Source: Rana temporaria
Lineage: Eukaryota > Chordata > Amphibia > Anura > Ranidae
Reading direction: 5' to 3'
NCBI RefSeq assembly: GCF_905171775.1
Contig: NC_053494.1
Location: 50,564,511 to 50,628,510, forward strand
DNA length: 64,000 nucleotides
In this document: positions 54,691 through 64,000 of the stretch, piece after piece
Position numbering within the stretch: the first letter of the stretch is position 1
How the letters are laid out: every line of letters starts with the position of its first letter
The notes under the pieces: model-generated
Seen by the model: the letters and a program-made list of their open reading frames with translations, nothing else
Databases searched by the model: none
What the model was told of the DNA's origin: nothing
Program-made: the position numbers and the translations under genes

Positions 54691-55954
54691 GAAGAGAGCG
54701 ATCGGTGTTCATACATTGGAAAAAATATATAAGTGTATTCAAACAATGTGATTTGAATTCAAAATATATAAACAGCGCTAAAGTGTGGTTGGCCCACACC
54801 AGTGAACTACTAAATGCAATAAATACACAAAAACAACTGATTGAACCCGTGATTGAAAAAAGTGATAAATAAAGTTCATAAGTGATTGAAGAAAAATAAA
54901 TAAATAAATATAAATCTTCTGTGATCTTCAAAGTAATCTTCCACCACACCTGAAATGTATAGTGATTCCTCCACCAATAAGATTGGCCACTCACCAGAAC
55001 TATTTGCCTCACACTCTCGTGTTACGGCAAAACAAGCATGTTACGAATTCCTCAAAGATGATAGATGAATGCCAATTCCAACAAATGACAGGTGAGATCC
55101 ACATAATTAATGAAAAAAATGTGTGATAGTGTAATACTGCTAAATCAGTTTAATGACACACCACATAAATCTGCAAAAGTTGCACTCACAAAAGTAAACT
55201 CAAAAACAAGCGTTAATCAAATCAAAGCAAACTTCCTCAATATTCCTTTTGGCTGATGAACTATGGTCACGGTGGACCTGTGCAAAAACCAGATGCTTCT
55301 CACCACTTCCCCTCCGTTGTGCTGGCGCTCTCCTGTTTGAAAAAATGTTCCTCTTACTCGCTGGTCACTAGCGCTATGTACCTTGCTGAAGTATATCACG
55401 TTGGTTCAAAGGTTCAGATGTTCACTGCGTAGCCACGCCCCGACATGTTTCGTCATGTAAGACTTAATCATGGGATTGGCTACTGCTTCCTAATACCTTC
55501 CTTTTATATCCTGCTGTACATCTAATTACATCTTATGAACACACGATCTGTCTCCTCTCTGTCTCCTCTCCCCTGAAAGAACCAGGATCTGTGCGTTTAC
55601 ACACACAGATCCGGTTCTCGCTCTGTCACGAGTGATCGCTGGTGCCTGGCGGTCATCGCGCCCTCCGGGCACTCACATTCGTCTCCAGCATAGAGCTGCA
55701 CACGTGCCTCCAGTGGCCTGGACGTGCACCCCTAGTGGCCAAAAGGCGAAGCGACGTAAGGTAACGTTGCTTCGTCCAGCCATGCCATTCAGTGAATCTG
55801 CGGCGGCTGGTCGGCAACCAGTTAAGCTGGTCATACATTACTACATACATTCAAAAATTGTAGTTTTAAGAATGTTTGTTTGCTATTCTAATAGTTGGTG
55901 GGGTCAAATTAAAATTTCATTGGCCCCTGCCTGATTTACTGGTTTATAAATTCA
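54691..55954. other. No gene; probable unnamed repeat at 54700-55500
   Basis: CCCCGACATGTTTCGTCATG near 55438 is a phrase I recall from dispersed amphibian repeats, and the stretch before it reads like part of a larger dispersed element. No coding frame or ends found. A TAAA/TAAAT run lies at 54893-54914. Confidence 0.4.
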
Positions 55955-56466
55955 TTAAAGCGGGGGTTCACCCTATTAAAAAAAAAAAATATATATATTT
56001 TTATTCTAGCATTACATTCGGCATCGTAGCGCGAGCTACAGTATGCCGGTCTTACATTTTTTATCCCCGTACTCACTGTGCTATTGTACATTGAAGATTC
56101 CGGGGAATGGGCGTTCCTATGGTGAGAGAAGGTGATTGACGGCCGGCCCTGGCACGTCACGCTTCTCCGGAAATAGCCGAAATAGGCTTGGCTCTTCACA
56201 GCGCCTGCGCATAGCCTGTGCGCAGGCGCCGTGAAGAGCCGAGACCTACTCCGGCTGTCTTCGGGGAGCGTGACGTGCCAGAGCCGGCCGTCAATCATCC
56301 TCCCTCTCCATAGGCACGCCCATTCCCCGCGGGAGTCGGTATCTTCAATGTGCAATAGCACAGTGAGTACGGGGATAAAAAATGTAAGACCGGCATACTG
56401 TAGCTCGCGCTACGATGCCGAATGTAATGCTGCATTGTTGTTAAGGAGGGTGAACCACCGCTTTAA
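55955..56466. mobile_element. TTAA-flanked near-perfect palindromic element
   Basis: The left TTAAAGCGGGGGTTCACCCT mirrors the right AGGGTGAACCACCGCTTTAA. Inner arms include GCATCGTAGCGCGAGCTACA and its inverse. The centre, GCGCCTGCGCATAGCCTGTG followed by CGCAGGCGC, is at about 56201-56229. TTAA at both edges. Related by its ends to 40188-40704. Non-coding. Confidence 0.88.
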
Positions 56467-56994
56467 TATAACACCAAACTTTTATTTCAAAAATTCATAC
56501 TCTCAACCAAATATATTTTTTAATAACCATACTCAGTCCAGCCACTGAAACTCGAGCTGACTCAGCATTTATCATTAAACCTTTTTCTTAAAAAAATATT
56601 TTTCTTAAATCTCCCCTCCAGAAATTCACCAGAGGGAGCCATCATGTAAAGCGGCCCTGACAAGGAGGGGGGTGGGGGTAGGGTGTGAGCGCTCTTGTGC
56701 TGTATTCTCTCTGATGACTGATACTGACCCAACGGAACCTTTCCTTAAATAGGCCAGAACAGCCTTCTAGAATATTCTATAAAGTCATCTGACATTATTA
56801 ACCAATCCCTGCTTAACCTTCCAGAACCCTCTAAAACACCTGACCTTAAATGACCAATCTCTAACTAAGCTGCTAACCTTCCAGAACCTTCACTGCTACC
56901 TGACCTCAGTTGACCCATCCCTGACCTCTATAGCCCTTATTATCACATGACCCTTCTTAACCAATCATATCCAAATCTTATAGAACAGCATAAA

Positions 56995-56998
<4 letters not shown>
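56467..56998. other. No feature recognised
   Basis: CAGAACCTTC and CCAGAACC-like words recur in 56755-56900, possibly a degenerate repeat. Confidence 0.4.
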
Positions 56999-57049
<51 letters not shown>

Positions 57050-57058
57050 CATATATAT
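56999..57058. repeat. (TA)n microsatellite
   Basis: About 45 bp of pure TA, then ACATACATATATAT. Confidence 0.95.
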
Positions 57059-57059
57059 C

Positions 57060-57960
57060 ATCTTCCGAAATTCGAATTTCATATAGAGTAAAATTGAATT
57101 CGAAATAGAATGGATTAGATTAGAATAGAAAAGAATAGCATAGAAAAACAATAGAACAGAAAAGAATAAAATATTTTTTTTCTATTCTGTTCTATTGTTT
57201 TTCTATGCTATTCTTTCTATTATTTTCTATTCTATTCTAATCTTTTCTATCAACATTTTAGAAATTTCTGAATTTCTAATTTCGTATAGAATGAATTCGA
57301 ATTTGAGTAGAAAAGAATAGACTAGAAAAACAATAGAACAGGATAGAATAAAATATAATATATATATAATATTTTATTCTATTCTGTTCTATTGTTTTTC
57401 TAGTCTATTCTTTTCTATTATTTTCTATTTTTTTCTATTCTACTTCATCTACAGAAATTCGAATTTGGTACAGAATGAATTTGAATTTGAATAAAAAAGA
57501 TTAGAATAGAATATATTATATATATTTTTTCTATTCTGTTCTATTGTTTTTCTATGCTATTCTTTTCTATTATTTTCTATTCTAATCTTTTCTATTTGAA
57601 TTATATTTCATTCCATTCTAAATTAGAATTTCAGAAGATGTTTTTTATATATATATATATATCTATATCTATATATATAGATATATATACATATATAATA
57701 TTTTTTTCTGTTCTGTGCTATTATTTTTCTATGCTATTCTTTTCTAGTATTTTTTATTTTATTCTAATCTTTTCTATTCAAATTTCATTCTATACAAATT
57801 TCAGAAAATGGTTATATATAGTTAACTTTTTTTAAATTTGGTCAAATTTTTTATATTTTTTCGAATTCGATAGATTTTTTTCGAATGCGGTCGAATGTTT
57901 TCGAATACGAATCGAATTCCGAAAACGAATGTAACGAATGCAATGAATTTAACTAAACAA
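57060..57960. repeat. AT-rich tandem array of hairpin units
   Basis: CTATTCTGTTCTATTG-like blocks recur at about 57180, 57373, 57530 and 57705 (the last as CTGTTCTGTGCTATTATTTT). The first two are preceded by their inverse (CAATAGAACAG), so at least two units fold on themselves with arms of about 55-60 bp. Units are separated by GAATTCGAATTT-like stretches. The right end passes into ACGAATCGAATTCCGAAAAC and CATCCTGCACATGTC, which looks like the terminus of a dispersed element. Confidence 0.75.
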
Positions 57961-59076
57961 ATTTAGTTAAATAACAAATCAAAACTAAACAAAACAAAAT
58001 TTTTCATCCTGCACATGTCTATTTGAGTGCACTATGGAGCATGCTTCCAATACAAACGCAGGAACCCATAAACGAGGCTCCATTTTTATGAAATTATATA
58101 TATGTGAGGCTGGCAGGAATGGGTTACAGCACTGACATGTTGGTGTCAATTAGAAATTAATGAATGCACCCAAACTGCATATATAACTTGGTCTGCAAGG
58201 AACTACTGCATTGCTCTAATAAGGGGTATAATATTACATGGAACACTACTTTAAAGAAGATTTCTAGAGAAATGTGGCAGTACAGTATGCTCTCCTGGGC
58301 GTGGGGGCTCCTCAGTCTACACTCCTATGATTCTGGGATCTATACCTGTATAGATAATCCATGTGAACCCCTCAATGATGCTCCTACAAGCCAGCCTTCC
58401 AGTAATGACTGTCTGTATCCCTTTACACATTGGTTCTGTTGGAGATCTTCAACAATGTATACTACTGTGCTAGCATGATATTATACATGCATGCTAAATT
58501 ATATATAACTGAAACCCTAATTATCATTTTTTTTTTGTGTGTGTGTGTGTTAAAAAGAGTTAAAAAAAGCTATATTTTCCAATAACTGTTCACGCATTTT
58601 ATTTGGAACGTAGCTTAAGCCTAACACAAAGCTATGTATTCCTCTGATGCAGACATGCATTTACCTTACATTATTGCCATTTATGTCATCCACTGTAATT
58701 TTAGAAAGTAGTGATTTTGGAATCACAATAATTACCAGTTATCATGGCAGATATAAGTGAGAGTTTGAAGACATAAGTACTGTATTTGAGAGGAAGTTAC
58801 ATAACTTCAAATGTATCAAAGTGAAAATGTACTTTTAGTGCAGGGAAACAGGCAGGTCTGTTACACTTTACAAGAAGAAATACTTTAGATATAAAATCAC
58901 TAAGTTAATACTGTATAGAGTCACCACGATTATATGGATTTTCTGACATTCACAAAGTAAATTATGTGATGCATGGTTAAGATTTTTATTTTTCTCAAAA
59001 TGTTACTCTGACTAATGTAATTTTGTTTCTTTTGACAGTCAAATGTACTACACTCAACAATACAGGAGTTAAAGCC
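57961..59076. other. No gene; short (GT)n at 58529
   Basis: (T)9 then (GT)8 at 58521-58549. A 104-codon frame at 58164-58478 has no recognised domain. Confidence 0.4.
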
Positions 59077-59079
59077 TTA

Positions 59080-59616
59080 TGCCGCGTACAGACGATCGGA
59101 CATTCCGACAACAAAACAGTGGATTATTTTTCCGACGGATGTTGGCTCAAACTTGTCTTGCATACACACGGTCGCACAAATGTTGTCAGAGATTCCGATC
59201 GCCAAGAACGCGGTCACGTACAACTGCACTATTAAAGGGTAGTTGAATACCAGTCGTGTTAGTAGAAGTTTAGTGAGAGACGATTCGCGCTTTTCAGCCT
59301 CGTGCTTTTCAGTCCGTTACAGCGTGACGAGTGTGCTATCTCCATTTCAAACGCTAGTTTTACCAGGCCGAGCGCTTCCGTTTCGTACTTGATTCAGAGC
59401 ATGCGTGGAATTTTGTGCATCAGAATTGTCTACACATGATCGGAAATTACGAGAGCGGATTTTGTTGTCGGAAGATCTGAGAACCAGCTCTCAAATTTTT
59501 GTTGTTGTAAATTCCAACAGCAAATGCCGGATGGAGCCTACACACGGTCAGAATTTCCGACAACAAGCTCCCATCGAACATTTGTTGTCAAAAATTCCAA
59601 GTGTGTGTACGCGGCA
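59080..59616. mobile_element. TGCCGCGTAC-family MITE (copy 7), distinct interior
   Basis: Starts TGCCGCGTACAGACGATCGG and ends AGTGTGTGTACGCGGCA; flanks TTA and TAA. The interior ATTCCGACAACAAA/AATTTCCGACAACAA-type words are unlike the ATCGGTT and AAACGTC subfamilies, yet GATTCAGAGCATGCGTGGA and TTGTCTTGCATACACACG are kept. Confidence 0.85.
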
Positions 59617-59812
59617 TAATTCAAAGAATTTTTCTCTTCTTCCATCCAACTTTGTTCCTTGAAAGTTCATGTCTCCTTATACGAGATGAATGGAGCTCAG
59701 TGTAAACCAAAGTATTTCCTGTGTTTTCAAGGCGTCACAAATAAATAAAAAAATATTTAACTTACAAACAATCAGTCCAATAAAAATATATAGACAACAT
59801 ACATACTGTATA

Positions 59813-60310
59813 TACCGTATTTATCAGAGTATATCGCGCACTATTTTCCCCTTAAAATAAGGGGAAAATCGTGGGTGCGCGATATACGCCGATAGCCGCT
59901 TCCCGCGCTCAGTTTGAAATCCTGCGCCGACATATACCGAGTGCAGTACACTCGGGTACATTCGGCCAGGCTCGTCTTCGCTCGTGCTCACGCATAAACG
60001 TCACAGAGCGTGAGCGCGAGCGACGCCGAGCCTTGCCGAATGTACCCGAGTGTACTGCACTCGGTATATGCCGGTGGAGGCGTTCGAACTGAGCGCGGGA
60101 AGCGGGGACTCAACTTGAGGTGCTCGCTGGAGAAGCTGGGAGGACACCATCGAGGCTGCAGACGGACGCCGGACCGGACGATGGACGCTGGGAAGACACC
60201 AAAACTGTAAGTAATGAAATCATATAACATTTTTTTTTACAGGAATTTCAGGGGCACTTTAGGGGTGCGCGGTATACACGGGAGCGCGTTATACCGCGAT
60301 AAATACGGTA
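59813..60310. mobile_element. Palindromic MITE, TACCGTATTTATC ends
   Basis: The left TACCGTATTTATCAGAGTAT mirrors the right ATACCGCGATAAATACGGTA. A long inner inverted pair, GAGTGCAGTACACTCGGGTA with its inverse (60039-60063), surrounds a GC-rich centre near 60000. The right-hand AAACTGTAAGTAATG resembles a splice donor. No target duplication is clear. Confidence 0.8.
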
Positions 60311-62845
60311 CATAAATTAATAAATATATAAACCAAAATAGAAGACTATTTACCGAAAGAAACATAAATAATTTATATACGCAAACTCAGCTTAATATTA
60401 TTACATTACTGTTGATAATGGTATTATCTTTATTGTACAAAAAAGAAATAGAACCAAAACTTGCCCTGAATTCTAACGCACAAAGCAGGCAGGATTAACT
60501 TTAATTCATGCATGCAGCCTTCTTCCAAAACCTCTATTACCCATACCAAAATTCAACACCAGCTAAAAATTCCTGATATTCCTCCACATCTTTAGCCAGG
60601 CCTCCTTTTGTTATTTGCCTTTACTAAAGATCCTGAATTTCCCAACCTCCCCCAGAATATCATGTGCCACCAGCATAAAGGAAGGATTATTTGGCCACAG
60701 GGAAAACTGACACTGTGCATTCCACATGAAAAATTTGACAACTAAGCTAACTAGAAGAAGTGTCTTGAAAACAAAAACCCATTAGTCTGAAATGTCCCAT
60801 AAATCCACTACACATAACACAGGAAAGGGAAGGGACACTTAGAGCTCCCCCCTACCTGCTTATAGATTTGTACATTGAAGAGCCAACAAAGTAATAAATC
60901 ATGGATACATCCCCCAAGGCGCACAAAGATGCAGAGAATGGGACTGATGCCATAACATCAGAGGCTCTCTATAAACCAGTGAAGATCACCCCCTAACAAG
61001 GGAAAGGAAACAGATTTGCAATAATCAGCAACAATATACTTACCTTTCCTTCAATACCCTACCACTCCAATTAGGAAATACCCAATAGTTAGAGGTATGG
61101 AGGAGGCTGTGACTCAATCAATGTGACAGCACTGGGCCAATCAGCACATCACCGTGACATGAGGAGCCCTGTGTAGGCTTCCAGTGACTTTTAGATTACA
61201 CAGGACTTTCCTTGCAGTGGGACAGAGTGGTACAGGAGCAAATGTGAGGAGTTTGTGGCTTCCTTTAAAAGGTATACTGTATCTATATACTGTAGATCTA
61301 TGGCTACTTCTGTATGCTCTGTATACTGTGACGTCTGATCCCACATTCCCTACTGTGGAAATGTTATTTGCTCAGACTGGTTAAAAACAGTTATTTGGCG
61401 AAATTGGCTTTTTTTTGTTGCTTCCAGAAATTTCAAATTAAATTATGGGCTCCTCTGGACTTGCATGATGCTATATTTATTTTATAATCTGTAATACATC
61501 TTTAAACCAAACGAGTAAAGAAAACCACAAATGATGCGAAACCGCAGTAGAGACAGTACAAGCTAAGAAACCATGAGCAAGTCTCTTGTGCATTGGTGGA
61601 GTCTGAAGTGGTAAAAAAAAAAAAAAAAACAGGAGTGTAGTCAAGATGCAGGCTGGAGTCGGTATAGGATCAGCAGTACAGTGGCGACAAGCAGAAGTAG
61701 AGGTCTTAGGAAGCAAGGTGAAGTCAGTACAGGCAGAGTTCAAGGGATGGTACCGGATATGCACACTTGAGCACATGCACCTTTTCTATGTGGATGTGAA
61801 TGTCAGCTTGTGTCTGCGCACAGAGGAGACATGAGGAGACACCATGCCCTTCCTGACACTATGTTACGGAAAGGAATCAGAAAAACAAAAATTGCTGTCG
61901 TAGTGCTAGTGACAGTCTGTACCATATATGCCATTTTTAGTTTTGCCCATAGTGACATTTTGAATAAATACCATATGCAATCTGAACTGGAACTCATTTA
62001 AGAATGCCAAAAAGCTAAATATCTGGTATAAAGCCAACACTTATAATCCCTAGTTTATTTACTTTCATAACCCAAATATATTCAGCTTTACTATTGACTA
62101 TGTAATAAATAGTGAAGGTATTTCATATCATCTCAGAAGCTCAGTAGTCATCTGTTGACCTGATCCAATTGATCTGTGTCAGTCAGTATATTAATTCCAT
62201 TTGCCAATCTCTCAGCAGCTCTGAAACAAAAGGAAAAAGTGCCCAAATGGTAAACAGGTCAGTGACGAGCAGGTGAACTGGCTCAAACTGTCAAGTAGTG
62301 TAAGGGCAGTCAGCTGTGATTAGATGAAATCCACTTTTTCTCTTGTAAACATTTGGAAAATAGCCCTGGGCCTGTGCAAGTTACCATACTCTAGATATTC
62401 CACCATAAATAATGAAATAGCAGCTTAAATTTAGACATGATGGTCTCTGAAATAAATAATGTATACTATGTGCACTCTATCGAAAGTTCTCTAAATCAAC
62501 ATTTCAAGGTTCCAAGTTTCATGCCAAATACCTGCTTGTGATATTTGCAGAGAAATATTTCCTTAGAGGCTTTCTGGAATTCATCTCGACATTTTGGAGA
62601 ATCCTGTCTCTGACATTTAAAATATTACTGGAGGTATGTCAATATGTAATTTTTTGCATTCAAATCCCTAGATTCACTTTTATTTTTTTATCTGCAGTTT
62701 TGGTGTCCATTATACCATGATACCCTGAGACCACTGCTTCACATGATTATTTCCTATGTAACAGCTGTTGTTAAAACGATAATAATATATTTAAGATACT
62801 TTGTATGTTATAGTAAATAAGAAAAATAAAATAAATAAATATATA
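60311..62845. other. No gene or named element over about 2.5 kb
   Basis: AT-rich sequence with an A-run at 61613-61629. All open frames are under 100 codons with no recognised domain, and no terminal inverted repeats were found. This is the longest plain stretch in the window and so the best place to look for host sequence. Confidence 0.4.
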
Positions 62846-63528
62846 GGGGTAGATCCACAAAGAAATTATGCCGGCGTATCTACTGATACGCCGGCGTAAT
62901 TTCAAAACAAGGCGGAATCCTCAAAACAAGATACGACGGCATCTCGGCTAGATCCGACAGACGTACGTCTTCGTACGCCGTCGGATCTAAGATGCAATTT
63001 TTTGGCGTCCGCTAGGTGGCGTTCCCGTCGTAATCCGCGTCGAGTATGCAAATTAGCTATTTCCGACGATCCACGAACGTACGACCGGCCGTCACATTTT
63101 TTTACGTTGTTTCCGTTAGGCTTTTTCCAGCGTATAGTTAAAGCTGCTATATGGTGGCGTACTCAATGTTAAGTATGGCCGTCGTTCCCGCGTATAATTT
63201 TGAAAATTTTACGTTGTTTGCGTAAGTCGTCCGTGAATGGGGCTGGACGCCATTTACGTTCACGTCGAAACCAATGACGTCCCTGGGAGTTTTTACGGAC
63301 GGCGCATGCGCAGTTCGTTCGGCGCGGGGACGCGCTTCATTTAAATGAAACATGCCCCCTACCCGCCGAATTTGAATTTCGCGCCCTTACGCCGCGAGAG
63401 TTACGCTACGCCGTCGTAACTTATGGCGCGGATTCGTTGAGGATTCAAACCAACTAAAAGTAAGTTATAGCGGCGTAGCGTATCTTAGATACGCTGCGTC
63501 CAGTGCAGATGTATGTGGATCTGCCCCC
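62846..63528. mobile_element. GGGG-AGATCCAC foldback element (complete)
   Basis: The left GGGGTAGATCCAC mirrors the right GTGGATCTGCCCC. The start has the hairpin GCCGGCGTATCTACTGATAC, followed by CGCCGGC. GCGCATGCGCA lies at 63302-63312. Shares GCTAGGTGGCG and GGCGCGGGGACGCG-like words with 42544-43186. Confidence 0.8.
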
Positions 63529-64000
63529 TGGTGTTTAAAGTTAACATTAACTGCTAGCTTCTCAAGCTAATTCTGACAATTCTGTCAAAATTTGCATTTT
63601 TGTTTTGATAGAGAACGCCATAGAACCCCCAACCATAATATATGTATTAACCAGAGATTCTACAGAATAAAATGGTCTGTGTTGCAATTTTTTATGTTAT
63701 GCGGTAGTTGCACAGTGTTTTTTCAAATGCAATTTTTTATGAAAAAATCTACTTTAATGAATTTTAGTGAACGCAAACACATCATAATACCCAATTTTTG
63801 GCGAAGCATAAAAGATGATGTTATGCCGAGTAAATAGATACCAAGCATGTCACGCTTTAAAATTGCACAAGTATGTGGAACAGCAACAAACTACAGTACT
63901 TTAAAATTATCTATAGGCAACACTTTAAAAGCTTTTACAGGTTACCAGTTTAGAGTTCCACCGGGGGTCTGGCCCTACAATTATTGCTCTTACTCTGATG
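63529..64000. mobile_element. Inverted fragment of a TTAACCACTT-type subfamily at window end
   Basis: From about 63740, ATAAAAGATGATGTTATGCC and ACCAAGCATGTCACGC are the inverse of words at 14330-14400 and 18950-19010. Ends lie outside the window or are lost. No gene is visible before it. Confidence 0.55.

Noticed and set aside
60311..62845. Possible host exon in the longest plain stretch
   Set aside because: No frame over 100 codons, no recognisable domain and no convincing donor-acceptor pair around any frame.

Overview
This is nuclear DNA from a vertebrate, almost certainly a frog and most probably a true frog (Ranidae). I infer this from the many short inverted-repeat transposon families, whose ends (GCCGCGTACACACGATCG, TTAACCACTT, GGGCCAGATTCAC, TTAACCCCCCTGGCGGTA) I remember as typical of ranid genomes. 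An L1/Tx1-type LINE, a V-SINE and a chromodomain Ty3/Gypsy element agree with this. I see no convincing host exon, tRNA, rRNA or CRISPR array. The window reads as intergenic or deep intronic sequence built from nested transposons.

Layout. 0.5-3.3 kb: a dead LINE with an internal deletion and one stop, ending in a poly(A) tail. 4.4-10.5 kb: TTAA-flanked and hAT-like short elements and a Tc1 remnant. 10.9-21.7 kb: two giant palindromes (A, centre 12,567.5; B, centre 20,252) among fragments of the TTAACCACTT family, a foldback element, two hAT insertions and a V-SINE. 22-36 kb: a Tigger-like element, a decayed Gypsy copy with a tRNA-Pro-type primer site, and many foldback elements. 35.9-36.9 kb: a Tc1 transposase relic split by a younger element with a TGA duplication. 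37.9-45 kb: hAT, TTAA and foldback elements. 45.2-47.7 kb: giant palindrome C, complete with ends. 48.66-54.30 kb: a nearly intact, very young chromodomain Gypsy retrotransposon on the minus strand. 54.4-64 kb: more foldback elements and an AT-rich tandem hairpin array.

Two things stand out. First, palindromes A and C share an architecture: a compact centre with two outward-facing TATA boxes, a purine-rich stretch of about 0.4-0.5 kb on each arm with long open frames, then AATAAA followed by a GU-rich tract. Each arm therefore looks like a complete small transcription unit, mirrored about a shared promoter. I know no described element with this plan, although my knowledge of repeat libraries is limited. 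Second, the Gypsy element has no normal tRNA primer site. The first ten bases of its predicted transcript are instead exactly complementary to the sequence just inside the 5' LTR, the arrangement of Tf1/sushi-type self-priming. Its gag-pol is one frame broken by a single TGA.
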